From the NCBI GenBank assembly GCA_963575645.1, contig OY754470.1, positions 43,493,201-43,557,200 on the forward strand: a stretch of DNA of 64,000 bases, in the 5' to 3' direction. Position numbers and translations under genes: made by a program. Numbering within the stretch: position 1 is the stretch's first letter; the number at the start of each line of letters is the position of its first letter. Source of the stretch: Xanthostigma xanthostigma (Eukaryota > Arthropoda > Insecta > Raphidioptera > Raphidiidae). A model generated the notes under the pieces. It saw nothing but the letters and a program-made list of their open reading frames with translations, was not told the DNA's origin and did no database searches. Below, one piece after another: positions 13,701 to 28,700 of this stretch.

Positions 13701-16700
13701 TTATTTTTTTTTTTTTTTTGTAAATACATAATTTTCGTTTGTACTCGTATTTGTATCAGTAGTAAACACTAACCATGCTTGTTGTAGCTTTGTTTATATT
13801 GCAGCTTTTTGGTCATTTTATTGTTTTTTTCGTAAAATTTTAACATTTCTAATTAACAGCTTGTTTATAACAAATAACCAAAGGAACATGTATTCGTTGT
13901 TTGTATATTTATCACAATTTTTTAAATTTACTTCTGGATATGAATTTGTTTTTAGCATGGTTTCATTATGGCGTTTAAAATTTTGTTTTGTGGTTTGTAT
14001 CTTTGAATAGAGCGCTGTATTGTTGAAAAGTCACTGGTAGTAGATTTAAGGATCAACCAAAACTCCCTAAACTTCTGTCTTCACGTAGGAAACAATCCAC
14101 CGACATTTTTACGTTTTTTACACAATTTATAATAGACAGTAGCTCTGTTCCAACCTCTCTGCGAACGGTAACAGAATCGTCACAATCATGCACAGTAGCT
14201 AAAACGAATCGATTTTGGAACACATTTTAGTTACTGCGCATGACTGTGACGATTCTGGTACCGTTCGCAGAAAGGTTGGAATAGAGCTAATTTGTATCTG
14301 CCAAATGTAGACAAATAGTTTATCGTTAAGTTCGCCAGTTATTTCTTTGTATAAAAACAAATCACCTGCAATGATAAATCGTTGATTGTTTCCCTGAAAA
14401 TATGAAATTTTGTATAGCTAGTTTATAACATATTGATCATTGATTTTGGTCTGTTTCTGTAGACATAGTTACCCATTGCAAAGAATTGATTTGTAAACAC
14501 TATGACGACATAGTTGTATTCGCCTATCTGTCGGGATTTGACATAAAACTGTACGACATCTGATGACGGAAATTTAAACTATAAACGCATTACATGGCGG
14601 ATCCTGCATTACATTTGGCCTTATAAACTACGCTCATATGTCAAATCCCAATTCTTTACTATACCCGTAATAAGATTTAACATAGTGAGACATGACTTAT
14701 GACGTCATTATTGTAGAAGTTATAGACGAAAGATAGTATTTTTCAACAGTTCATTACTCCTTTATTGACGCTAATTACCTTAGCTGTTGAGCGTCTATAA
14801 TGTACAATCTATCAATCTCTTCTTGAGAAAAATATAATTTTTCGTAAGTTTTACGGCAGTGGAGTAACGTTGTCTTCAGAAACCGACCACAAGTGCATTG
14901 TCTCGAAAACAGAATCAATGTTAAGAAATATTTTTTCGATAAATGTCGCTGACTGATGCCAAATTACAATAATAATTTTTGGCAAGAACTCAACAAAAAT
15001 ATGTTATGGGTGATAATTTTGTAGTCCCAGAGGCAACTGTCGAATTTCCTATGTATCAAATCCACAAAGAAATTTGTGGGGCAAACAACTAGACACTCAC
15101 AATTATTATTATTTTATTCTGTCGGAAACTGGAGAATTAGGGGTTGAGATCGACATTTTGACATCGATTTTTTTTTATGTAGTAGTTTACATAAGAAAAC
15201 AATACTAAAAATGGTCGGAGGTGATATTAGTGACTACCCTATTTGTCTGGCCTGGTACAAACTCACGCAGACAAGTTTGTCATGTGTATTTGATACGTAG
15301 AAAGTTTCACAGTGAACTCTCCGTCTATTACCTATAATATGTAGTAAAGAAAATGATGTTATTATTTTAAAATTTAAATCTCTAGTTTCATATTTTGCCC
15401 ATAATAGTATATTATATCGCTGCGAAGCCAAATTATAAAATATTAATTTGCAATAATTATGCAATATGAAGGGTACACGGGAAGAAGGCGATTTGTCAAA
15501 AAATGTAAATTGTGCAGGAGAGCATTTTGGAGTGTTTAAGGTCGTACCATTTACTTGCTGATGCATTTCTTTCAACGCTTATAACTTTTGACGTAGCGTA
15601 TTCTTGTCTAAAATGAATACACCAACAGAAAGGTACGACTTTTGGCTACAAGATGGCATAAAAAAATTGATTTCGAATTTTTACTGACAAATCGCCTTCT
15701 ACCCGTGTACCCTTCATATGTAATTCACTTGCAAATTAAGGTCACTGCACACGAGGCTGGTTTTGCCTTGCAGCGTCACTGCTGGGATTAGTACGCTGGC
15801 TGCTAGGATCGAAATGACGTCACTGAGAGCTCCCGTGCGTGGTTACAAGCCGGATTCCAAAATTAGAACGGGGACTATTTATCGTGCTTGTTTCCGTGCT
15901 GGTTTTTGGCAAGAACCAATCAGAGAACAGTATCTTGTCACGTGGACGACGCAGACAAACGTCCACTTTTGTCAACATTCGAACTGTCTGCGCGCTCACC
16001 AAAGCCATCTACAAAACCAGTTTTAAAAAACGCATTGTGTGAAACCGACACATAAAAATCATCACGAAGTCTAGCGCCGTAGCGCGCTTGGAATCTAGCA
16101 GTGATATCAAGTAACGAATCTGCGACAAAACCAGCCTCGTGTATAGCATGTTTTCTAGTTTGCCTTCGTATCGATAGGGTATATTATCGGTAAAGTAGGA
16201 AACTAGAGATTTAAAAATAATATGATTATAATTTTATTTATTGCATGTTGCATCATAATTTATGCCAACTATTGATATAAAAGTGGTCAACTATAAAACG
16301 ACTAGTTGGGAAGCTCTCACCCTTATCATAAATGTTAAAATTTTTGTGTACGTTTTTTGCAATCAAAAACTAACATTTAGTTCACAATTAGTCAAACACA
16401 TGACGGTGTAATGTTTTCTGAAAATATTGCAGCGTTTTTAATCACCTTTTATTTTTTATTAAACGTCTCAAATGTTGACATTTTATTTTGAAACACTTTT
16501 TTTACGATAAAAACCTTTTTTTCATTGTTTCTGTTTTAGTTTTCTTGAAACGTTATGCTTCAGTTGTATATATTTCTATCATTTACAAATTATTTTAGTT
16601 CGATATTTCATTCCTGCTTGAAACGAAACATGTGTCATAGAAATATTATGATTTTTTTCTGTTAGTTGCTAAATTTTATTTTTACGTCCTGTGAATCCCG

Positions 16701-19700
16701 AGAAGATATAAAATATCGCCATCTTACTATCTTTTTAGAGCTCCTCTTTATGTACTGGCTAGTAGCTCAGGTGCAAATTGCTGTCATCTGCCATACCCTT
16801 TTGTCGTAGAATATTCTAATCATGAAGTAGTAAAAATCATTTGTCAAATCGACTCAGTGGTTCCCGCTTTTTCTGATAAAATATACTATACATTCAAAAA
16901 TTAAGGAATGAATCATAATTTTTATGAATGGGGCGAGAATGTTTTGCATTGTTTCGCCGCTTCATTAAACGGACCGTACTACAATGATGACCCGCTTCTA
17001 CTATTTTGCTACTTTACTGTAGGCACTTTGTTATTTTGTATATCAGTATTGGGATTTGACATAAAACGATGCGACATCTGGTGACAGAAATTTGAACCAT
17101 AAATATATTATGACAGTTTACATGTATATGTCGCCGGGATATTGTCAAACTCTTGATATTATAATTTCACTTAGTGAAATTATAATATCACGAATCTTTG
17201 TCAATCGTGATATTGTAATTTCACTAGTGAAATTACAAAATCACGGATTTGACAATATCCCGGCGACATATATATATATGAACAATGGCGGATTCAACTA
17301 TTTGGCCTAAACTCCGCCCATATGTCAAATCCTAATAGATTTAGAACTTCCAAAAGCCAGGATTATGTTGACGTTGCACCGATTCATATTCCAACTTCAT
17401 AAATCATAATTTTTAACAATATTTCCTGCAACCCGGCATTAATATTATCAAACAGCTTCTATACTACTTGATAGTCAGATAGCGGCATCTTTGTTAGTGA
17501 TAATTAGAATAATAATGATTCTTTTTAATTAATTATTTATGGTTAATTAATTTTACTACTTCGATTGTGATGAAAATTTATTCATATCGACGGCACATAG
17601 CTTATATAAATCTATTGAATATAGTTTTGTTGGGATTGATTTAAAATGTTTTATGATTTTATGATACATGGTTCGTAACATTTATACAAGGTTGCCAATA
17701 TTATAAATAATACGAATTGTAACTTGACAGCTGGACATAAAGCCATTATATTTATTTATGTAAGGGATCGAACAATGTATGTACATACTAATATAGGCCC
17801 GGATTTATTGTAGATTATAGACCTTCGATAGTTTAATTAGCGTCTATCCGGATGACCGAATCTAAATGTCTTAATGGAAGAATAACAACTAAAATAGTTC
17901 CGAGAAGAAAAAAAATTAAATACGGAAAATTGTCGCTTCGGAATCAAATTTTATAAGAGGTATCAAAAAAGTATTCATCATGTCTCAGTATTCTGGACTT
18001 CAGAACATTATAATTTATTTTTTTTAATATGGCAGTCCTTCTTAGGCCGAAAATTTGGGACGCTCTAAACCAGTAGCCCTTTTGGCTTCATGGTCAATTC
18101 GGTCTTGTATGTACATAATTTTTTAAGCTAGTTATTATTTTACAATATTGGCAATTTTAAATCGGCATTATATATTATATATCCTCAGTAGTCCCCAGGC
18201 TCTATATTTTACTGAACGATGCTTACACTATAAAAGTCTAAATTTAAAATATCGGAAGATTTACGTTTTCATTTTGGTACAATAAAACTAACCTTTCCCA
18301 CCAACAATCTTCCCGGTTTCCGGGCTTGAAAGCCGTTGATTCATTGGTATTTCTACCCGATGTTTCGTCTACAACTGCGGTAGACATTGACAGCAAGCGA
18401 AGTGTTCTTCTAGGCGGCCTAAGCATACAAGAAGAGAGAACACCAGCCGCCTAGAAGGACACTTCTTCGTCCGCTCCCACATCGCCTTTGATAATGTCTA
18501 CCTCAGTTGTAGATGAAACCAATGAACCACGACCTACAAGCCCGGAAATTGAGAATATTTGGAGTTCAATTTTAATTAGAATGAATAGCGTCCAAATGTC
18601 AGTTTATTTACATCGGTGCTACGTCCGTCCAGTTTGAGTGAGAAATAATATCGCTGCCATTAATTCAAATGAACACGTTCACACACATCCGGGGCGGCGA
18701 CACAAAAAGAGCTCAGCTATTCGGGCGTGATTGTTCGAAACCGTGTGGCGTGTAAGCATCGTTCCAGTCGAAACGATTAGACAAGACAGACAGAGCTGGT
18801 ATAAGGGTCGTTACTAAGTCAAGAAAGACAGATGAGATCAGCGCAGGTTTGTGTGCTAATGTGTTTGTGTTATTGTTGTGTTGTGGCGCAGCACGAGGGG
18901 GGAGTGAACCCCACCGAGTCTATGACCCGGGCGCTCATAAGTGACGACTCTATTGCCCGCCAAACAACTCTGGGCCCCGTACAGCTGGGGTATGTATCCA
19001 CATACAGTGCGCAATGTCGTTACATAACATTCATTTTTTTTTATATTGTTTTTGTTTTTATTTCATACCTTTTAACTCATTGGCTACGCGTAGACAACTC
19101 GTCACAAAACAATTGACTGTTGTTTTTTATTGTAGTGCTTCAGTGGAATATGTAATTTTCTTACAGCTGTATTACTAGATTTTTAAATACAGAACGGTGA
19201 CATCCATTTATGAAAAATTTAATAACGTTTTTGATGAACAGATTCTAGAGAGAAATTAGTTATCTAATCTCTTAAAAAATATCGATAGGAAAGTTAAGAC
19301 ACACAACTCATTTTTGCAAATTTAGAAAATTAATTTTGAAGGGATCTATAATACAAAAATTCGAGGGGATATTCTGTTGAAAAACGAATTCTTGTTTATT
19401 ATTGTACTTTGGGATTAATGTCTTGGTGCCGATCCTAAAATTGATAAATGGATTAAACGAACAAAATCAAATCTTTGATTAACATCTGATTAGAACTCTT
19501 CAATAAATAAAATTATCGACCGACGACCAATTTGTCAGACAATATATTAACAAAAAATATAATTAATACATTAGAGTTCAGAACGGATCTAAAAATATAA
19601 AAAATAATTAATATTTAGTTTTTTATTTATTTTTAATGAAATTCGTGAAAGATTTTTTTAATATTGAAGAAGATCCAAATCCGGATCGAAACGTTAATGT

Positions 19701-22700
19701 ATTAATTATATTTTTTGTTAATATATTGTCTGAAAAATTGGTCGATAATTTTATTTATCGAACAAAATCAAATTAAAGACCAAAATTCCAAAATAAAATC
19801 GTAATTGTTTTCATAAAACTGATAGATTAGACATTTATAAATGTTTATACAGTGCGGGGGAGGTCACAAATAAGGCCATTTCTTTACGTATGCGTTTGGC
19901 ATAAGTATCAGGCGAAAAATAATTTCGTTTTTAAGCTTGGGATGCTCCCGGATTCAAACCACCCACTCTAGAATAAAATAAAAACAGTGTAACCGGTAAT
20001 TTTGTTCGTGTCTTCGATCTTTTTGTTCTCGATTACCCGACTCTCCGTCATGTTCTCGGGGATACAGTTCAATGTGTGCGCTACTGCTACATTGCACTAC
20101 TACACACATGACTTGCGACTGGTTGGCGACACCCTTGAAAGAAGTCGACGCAGATCATAGAAATCAGTCGAGTGAAACAACTGGGTTGTCTGTTCTAAAA
20201 CCTTGTCTGTTATCAGTGCGTTCACTGGAAGGCTACAATTTACAAAGACTTTCGATTCTTCGATTTCGATTCTTCCGCTGTAAAGTATTACAGTTGAACT
20301 CATATGTATTTTCAACTGATTAAAACGAAGCCACTTTTGTAATGTTGCGTTCGAACCCGTTTTATCTATACGTCGGGGATTTATAAGTGCCACGAAGTGA
20401 GGATGAGGGAGAAGTTGAAAATATATTATTCGGGTGGTCCGGAAAGGTTGAAAATACATGAGTTCGGCTGCATTCACAACAGCAATTCAGTATCGTGCTA
20501 GTATTAAAGATGGAAGTTGACCGTAGCTAATGAGTTGGAATTGGTAATCATCTCCTACTGCATCCAATCACCCCCACATACAGTACACACCAACCACATC
20601 AGTAGTAAAACACTTATATTTTTAAAAATGAAATCCGTAATTCAGGCAAACAAATTTTATGCATAGTCTTTTCTTGACATTTTACTGCAATATTACAAAA
20701 CTGAACGTACTTTTTCAATAAATGCCACCGAAAACTTCTGATTTGATATTTTTTTTGTATAAACAAAAGACTGTCTCTTTTTTTTTTTTGAAGTGAAAAC
20801 TTCTTTAGCGGCGTTGTACACTTTTTTTGTAATGGGTAAAAAATGTTAAACTCGCGTCAGATCGTCAGGGTCACGTGTCCTGATCGAAAATGCGTAAGAC
20901 GAAAACTTTTATTTATACAACGTTAGACATCTAGCGTTGAAATATCGTACATAAAAATGCAATCTATGATACAAACCATTTTGATCGAAAATTCGTAAGA
21001 CGTTAATATTCAAGTTTTCACTTCCACCGGCGCTCCCGGAGTGCAAAGGGGTTTTTTTTTTTTTTTTTTTGTTTCGTCAGACAACTCATATCCAGCACAG
21101 AATATTGTAAAAGTTATGTACTCTCCAAATTTATACTTTTCTGTATTTTTGAAAAACATTTGTGATTCTTTATGAATTTTAATACAGCCGATGGAAAGTG
21201 AAATTCAAAAAATATCAACTCGAACGTAGGTACTGCTTTCTGTACAGAGATTTATATAATTACTGCATATTAAAAAAAAATCCTATTACGATGTACTTAC
21301 GTTATGTTGTTTTTCCGTTTAGATAAATAAGATTTGAATATTTTCGTGTTAGTTAAACAGCATTTGATAATTAACTTAAATAGGATTATAAAATATATTT
21401 TATTTATTACTGGGTTTAAAATTTAATTCACTATAAATATCTGTGTTAATAATAATTGATCCATATAATATATTATATTTTGCTGGATTCTATTGTTCAT
21501 TAAAAAAATGTCATTATTTTTGTTTACTGTTTTTTTCATATTATCAATTATCGTGTTGAGATAAAAATTGGTAGTATATTTTTTTGTTAATTGGCTATGT
21601 ATAATATTTATGCCTACTGAATTATGAGAAATATTTTCTAAATTAAAGCTGTTTTGCAAAGCTTAATGCTATCATATAAGCGTAACATTATTTATGGTAA
21701 AATTTCTTTAATAATTTGCTAAACAGAAAACAGTAATGTACGCAGTGATTTTTTTTTTCAAATTTATGCGTACGCTACTGACGCAATGAAATATTTTTTT
21801 GTGTCTGTGTTTACCAATTTAAAATTTACTTTAAATTATTGAAGTAAAGAAATTTTGTAACTATTTAATTTATGTTCTATCGAAACGCGACAGGCACCAA
21901 TATTGTTTTATGTTTATCAAAGATTAAGATTTTATTCAATTTCAAATAGTATTTATAAAATAAGAAACCAAATAATTTAAACTTAATATATTTTTTGAAG
22001 TTAATCCATAATTTCTGTGACGGGTGCCAAAATAATGACAGTATAAAAAGAATCAAAGAATAAATGGTTTTAGAGAAAAATATATGTTGAAAGGATTCTA
22101 AAAAATGACTCATTAATAAAATATAAGTATAAAATCGGCCATGTTAACTGAAACTCCAATCAGAGTGAATGACGTCACGCCTATGTAAATCAGAGGATAT
22201 AGACACTTGAAGTAAATACCGTGTCGCTTGAATTTTTGTTGCGATCATTCATTCTGCATCATTTAATTAGTTGATTTGTTATTTATTCGTGGTTAATTAC
22301 AAACTTTCAACTTATTGGTAAAGATAGTCACAAAAAAGATTTTATCTATACATATTATAGTAACTAGATAACACTATATCCCTTTTTTTTCATTGTGACA
22401 GTTTTCCGGAAAAGACACAAGACTCAGAGGATTTCTTCCCATGGTCAGTAATGTTATCGAGTAATTACAAAATACTCAGCACTTAGAGCAGCTATAGCGT
22501 GCTTGCACCTTGCACTCACGCGATTACACGCTTTTTTTAATTTTTATTTTTCTTTTGCATTGATGTTGTATTCCTTTAGTTTTCTTTGAAAATGTTGATT
22601 TTATGATAGCGGTTTTACTGAAATACGTGTACTTTTCAATTTTCGTATTTGTGTTATTTAATATCAATGAGAATTTTTTTTATTTACCTTTGCAGTTGTA

Positions 22701-25700
22701 CACATGAAAATAATGTTACTCACTTGTTTTTTTTTTTAACCTGAAAGGATAGAATATGCACTCAAAAATGAAGCTAGTTCTGAAATTATTCGTCGTTGTT
22801 CACACAGGGGTAATATTCACGATATTGAAATGACAATTAGCGTTTGACATAAAACGACACGACATCTGGTGACAGAAATTTAAACCATAAACACATTACA
22901 TCTTACATGCTGTTAGTATGACTATACAGATTGTATCAAATCAAAACGGTCCATAGGACTTCTGTGTGTAAGACAGAGACGATATTATATAAAGCACTAA
23001 AGCAGTAAGTAAGAAAGAGATTATAGTTACTATGGTTATACAATCTGATAGTATCGTCTTTGTTTTTAGACAGTAAAAATCACAATTTTATCAAATGTCA
23101 GTATTCACTAGTGAAATTATTGATAAAATGGCTATTTATACTGTTCAGGAAAAAATCCAAATAATTAAATGGTTTTATGGTGGTAATTCAACCGCCGACA
23201 TAATAAATTTATTTGTAGTTGCCTTTGAAAACAGACCATCACCGTCTAAAACAACAATTTGCAGTGTCATACGAGAATTTGAATCAAATGGTTGCCTATC
23301 TCCGAAAAATCATAAAAAACAGCTTCGTGTGCAAATTGACGGTAATAGAGAAATGCAGGAAATAATGATTTGTGCAAGTGTCGACGAAAACCCGCAACAG
23401 TCTTACAGAGCAATTGTCAATGAATTTGATTGTGATAAACAAACTGTCTGGAGAATTTTGAAGAAAAACGGCTACAGTTCATTCAAAGTTAAAAAAAGTA
23501 ACGAGCTCTTTCCGGATGACCTATTCAGGCGGATGCAGTATTGTGAAATTGCAATAGAAAAATCAAATAACGACGAAAACTTTATTAAAAATATTCTTTT
23601 CACGGATGAATCTTCTTTTCCATTGCAAGGTCGACATAATCCATCTGTAGTACGTTCTTGGGCTCGCAAAAATCCACGCCGAACTTACACTGCACGTACC
23701 CAGTATCCGCAGAAAGTGAATGTTTGGACTGGAATTCTGGGTGGTAATATAATTGGTCCATTTTTTATTGATGGAAATCAGAATGGGCAAAAATATGTCG
23801 ACTTGCTTCGGAATCAAATTATTCCTGCAGTTCGTCAATTACCAGGGATTAATTTTAACGAAGTTTGGTTTCAACAGGATGGTTGTCCAGCTCATAACTC
23901 CCTATTGGTGCAAGAATATCTAAACGATACATTTCCTAATCATTTGATAAGTGGTCGTGGAACCATTCTTTGGCCCGCCAGGTCTCCAGATTTGACTCCA
24001 TTAGATTTTTTTTTATGGGGATTTATAAAATCCAAAATTTATGGCTTTCAAGAAAATAGAGCTAATAATTTGAACGAATTGAAAATACAGATTTCCAATG
24101 CATGTCAGTCCGTTGACCATGAGATGTTAGCCAATGTGAGGGAAAATATTTATAATCGATTAGGATATTGTTTGGCAGAACGTGGAGGTCTTTTTGAACA
24201 TTTAATAAATTAATTATTAAAAGTATTGTTAAAACTTTTGTACCAGAATATCAGATATAAATAATAATACGAATTAATATTACAGTTTAGTTGTTTTAAT
24301 TGATAAATTGGTAAAAAGATTTACAGTGTACGAAATTATTTATTTACATAACCACAGTAACTATTAGCGATCATTTATCTCATTCTTACTTACTGCTTTA
24401 TATATAGTCTCTGTCTTACACACAGAAGTTCTATGAACGGTTTTGATTTGATACAATCTGTATATGTGAAAAATGGCGGATTTGACAGTACGTTTGGCTT
24501 AAACTCAATAATGATCACGTGTGAACAGTGATTCAAGGACAAGACAACTGTTTTATTGGCTTCTGAAATAGTTTGGCTTTCTATCTCGCAAGACACTATC
24601 TATCGCCATTATTGCCTTGTCTTATCATTTGAACTGTTCTTGAAGCATACAATATAGTCTTGTCCTGAATATTGTCTCAAATTGAACTCGGATTTAAGTC
24701 GTACGTCTCTTACATCTATCGTTACGTAATAACTTTTGAAATCAAAAATCTGCAAAGCGTTTAAATAAATACAATATTTTGTTTTTTTTTTTTACTAGCG
24801 GACATAATCGAATGTTTTCAAATATTTCGAAAACAAAATGCTTGAACTGTGAATCAGTGCGTCGTCTGTCCGTTCGTGCTTGCTTTGCGGTCGAATGCAA
24901 CCGAAACAAAATAATCCGATTATTTTGAAAATCGAAAAGATATCGATTCTTGGATCTGGATAGTTTCACCGCAAGCTCATTTTTGCATGCATCGAAAAAA
25001 TAAATAAGTTACTCGACAATTTTTGGGATGTTTAAATTCAGACAGGGTTGGCCTGAAGAAACACAAAAAGTTACCGGAGAAAACGAATCGATGGAACTCA
25101 CCTCATACAACTTTTAATTGCTATTAATTATTATTTTTTTAATGAGGGAATGGTCATTAGACCGGCCCACCGGAAATTCTTCCAACTACTAGAGAGATTA
25201 TAGACGCTCAACAACTGAGATTATTGGCGTCTGTACTGAATTCAGAAAGAGCTTTCGCGATGATAAAGAACGCAATTTCTCAGCTAAACGAAAACTATCA
25301 TAAAATCAATTCACAGTTGATAATCGTTAAAAAATATAATGTATGGTATTTCATTTTTTTTTTTGCGCACATTTAGATTTCCTTAAATGGGTTACATAAA
25401 GGGATATATTAGGTATACACTGGCCTATAAATATTGTTATTTCTTAACACGCTATGACAAAACTTTCTACAAGAGAATCCACATTGTGCTGTTATAACAG
25501 TCACAAATGTGAAGTAAAAAATTTTAGGTGAAATTTTTCTCGGTGTTTTTCCTGTTCTTGCAAAAAAAATTATAGGAAAAAATCTCATTTATTTTTATTG
25601 GACATGAAAACTTCTAAAAAAGTTACCATACAGCCCTTTAGTTTGCTTTTTCTGCTCCTGCAATTCTGACCTTGAACTTGAATCATCATTACAATGGCTG

Positions 25701-28700
25701 TGTCCATTGTGCTCTTCTTTTTGAAGATCTCCATCAAAATGATGGACGCGCATGCGTACAGCCTATTTAATAATGGGAGGCGCACGCGCAAACAATGTGC
25801 TGCGCGCGCATCATTTTGATAGCAATCTTAAAAAAGAAAAACAAACGAACACAACTGTTGACAGTCTTCGAATAAATGGGGGCTATATTTTGAGTTTTGA
25901 TCTAGCGGCTGACTGTTTAGTTGGAACCGGCTTTATGTATTTTCATTTTCAGAATAATGCTTAATTAGCTTTTTTAGCTACATAACATGTTTACGTGTTT
26001 ATGTATGTGATATGGATCAATTAAAGCTTGAATCGTGATTGTCTTTCCAATAGCTTTTGTGAACGTGCACTCATATTGAAAAGACCAAACTTAATTCAGG
26101 TTTTATTCGATCGTATTGCGCCATATTAGCAAAATTATATAGGTGATTCAGGATTCCTGAAAATGGCCGGTCCAATATAGGTTAGAATTTGACAATAATT
26201 GTCAAATTCTGACCTATATAGGAACGGCCATTTTGTGTAAACTTATGAATCGTTCAACGTTTCTCAAATTTGAGAACATTGTTCTCGTTCTGCATGATAA
26301 AAAGAAACTTGTTTTTGATCAATCCTATCTTCAGTTGAACTTCAAATAAAAAATTAAGTTTCGGTTTGTGCTTAGTTTTAGTAATCTTGCATAAGAAAGA
26401 TAGCGTCGACAGACATTGTAAATTATAGACGCTCGACAACGAACGCCTTTAAGTCTTAATTTATGTTATTTGACAAATATTGTGGAAACAAAATATGAAC
26501 CTACTATAATCGTACGGAGCAAAAAGGCGTCGATGGGGCGGTAGCACGTATAAATTCGAACTACTATATTATTAATAAGTAATTCTAGTCACGTTGCTAT
26601 TGGAAATTCTAGCAAACATTCTAAAATTATTTTCAACGAATGTTTTCATAATTGAAAAGTAAAAATCAATGAGATTTTTTTCAAAATGTTGCGATATATA
26701 TATTTGAAATAAATAATATGTAGTTTTGTGGGGCAGTTTTGTAGCTGGAGTAATTCTGAGGGAGAGAATACCGCCGTTTGAACGTATGTTATGGCGGGCA
26801 TGCCGCGGAAATGTATTTCTTCGCCAAGCTGAGATCGAAACACCACTCGAAGATCCGTCTACGGTAAATTTTTTAATTATCACTCAAGTCTGCACTAGGT
26901 GTTTTATTGGTGAAGTTCTATATTGGTTCTATCAAATTTATAACACTGCTCCTCGGGAGGTTACGACTGCGTGTTATTTGATCAAATTATCGAACTGTTT
27001 GAACTTGGTTTTGGCAGTTCCGAAGAAATAACACCTCAGAACTGACAAAGAAATACGTACTTATAACGTTGTTTTCGCAACAGTTCAGTTTTTCTATTTG
27101 TCGATCTAAAAATAATATTTAGGTTGAGGATACAAAAAAATAGATTGCCTACCAAAAATTCGGCATAACTTTTTGATCAAAGTTTAAGATTTGTTTGAAT
27201 TTTTTTAGAGTGACCAAGTGTTCAAATCAGTGTTCATTATATTCTTCCAAGGAGATCAGTTGAAGACTCGCGTTAAGAAAATCTGTGAAGGTTTCCGGGC
27301 AACTTTGTATCCGTGTCCGGAAGCCCCTGCCGATCGTCGTGAAATGGCTATGGGCGTAATGACTCGAATTGAAGACTTGAATACCGTACGTTACATTCGC
27401 GATAGCACCTTGAAATATAACCTTAACGAAAAATTAACGTTTTTCCGTTTAGGTTTTAGGACAGACTCAAGATCATCGTCATCGTGTGCTGGTCGCCGCA
27501 GCAAAAAACATTAAAAATTGGTTCGTAAAAGTACGCAAGATCAAAGCGATTTATCACACTCTGAATCTGTTCAATTTGGACGTAACACAAAAATGTCTCA
27601 TCGCTGAATGTTGGGTGCCTGTGCTGGACCTGGAAACCATTCAACTGGCGTTGCGACGCGGAACGGTCAGTTATTTATTTCGTACTGGTAACGCACGTGT
27701 TTACTTCACCGTGTCCCAATCGTGTCTGTCTTCTGCACTGTAAGCGTGTTCTATTCATATGTCTCGACCCCAGTGTGGTCGAACATTCTGGAAACATCTG
27801 CCTGGGTCGATAATTTTCTTACGCACTTTGGCGGGCCCCTTTTTTTGACGTGATAACGTCTTATAAATTGATGAAACACCGGCTGCACGCACGAAAAAGT
27901 GTCACGTTCCGCCTGAGCGTGCAAGCGAGAGCGCGGTATAAGCGATAGAGAGGCACGATCGGCCCAAGCGTCGGCTTATACGCATTTCTCTCTCTTCTCG
28001 CGTGACGTCAGAGAGCTTATCAATGTTTCTTTATCACGTTATCACGTAAAACTATCGTCCGTAAACCGACTTTACAGACAACCAATTTTTTTGTTTTTCT
28101 CGAATGTTCCAAACCTCTCTCTATGGGCATCGCAATTCTAAGAAATTTTGTAACCGACGTGTACCAATAACAAAGCACAAACTGTGTTTCAAGCAGAGAA
28201 GAAAATACGTGCAAACATAAAAATAATTAAAACAGAGTAAGTAAAAGATCCGTGAAATTTTGTCTTCAGGAGAGAAGTGGCAGTTCTGTCCCGCCGATTT
28301 TAAACAGAATGGAGACTTTTGAGGATCCTCCGACTTACAACCGCACCAACAAGTTCACGTCCGGTTTTCAAGCACTGATCGACGCTTACGGCGTGGCCAG
28401 TTATCGCGAGGTCAATCCGGCTCCGTACACTATTATCACTTTTCCGTTCTTATTCGCCGTTATGTTCGGTGACGTGGGTCATGGACTCATCATGTTCCTA
28501 TTTGCTGGATGGATGGTACTTAAAGAGAAACCCCTGGCTGCCAAAAAAACTGACAGTGAGGTAGGTGAAATAAAAAATGTTTTTTTCCATTATAGGTATA
28601 TATTCTAAACATTAACAAGTGAAAAATTTGTATGTTATTTCACACAATGGTAATGTATTTGTTTTTCGATCACTTTATTTGACATTAAAAATAATTGCAC

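Larger units (their letters stand above)
22842..24507. repeat. GGGATTTGACATA MITE, copy c, disrupted by a mariner-like element
   Basis: The left part (GTTTGACATAAAACGACACG, then CATCTGGTGACAGAAATTT) and the right part (ATGGCGGATTTGACAG, TTTGGCTTAAACTC) match the two halves of copies a and b. They flank the 22927-24460 element, showing insertion into a pre-existing MITE. The far terminal repeat is eroded. Confidence 0.55.

Noticed and set aside
15763-16042. Overlapping open frames on both strands of 60-90 codons
   Set aside because: They lie inside the 15741-16150 inverted-repeat element and show no domain or splice logic.
18832-18891. Hydrophobic signal-peptide-like run ([20 protein letters not shown]) upstream in frame with exon 4B
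   Set aside because: It ends exactly at the cag acceptor of exon 4B and is explained as the pyrimidine-rich intron end; a secreted product beginning here has no support.
20072-20477. Open frames of 83 aa (+) and 125 aa (-)
   Set aside because: They overlap on opposite strands in an intron, with no motif, no homology I recognise and no conservation in copy 2.
26161-26233. Hairpin considered as a microRNA precursor
   Set aside because: Almost no terminal loop and near-complete symmetry fit a MITE better than a pre-miRNA.
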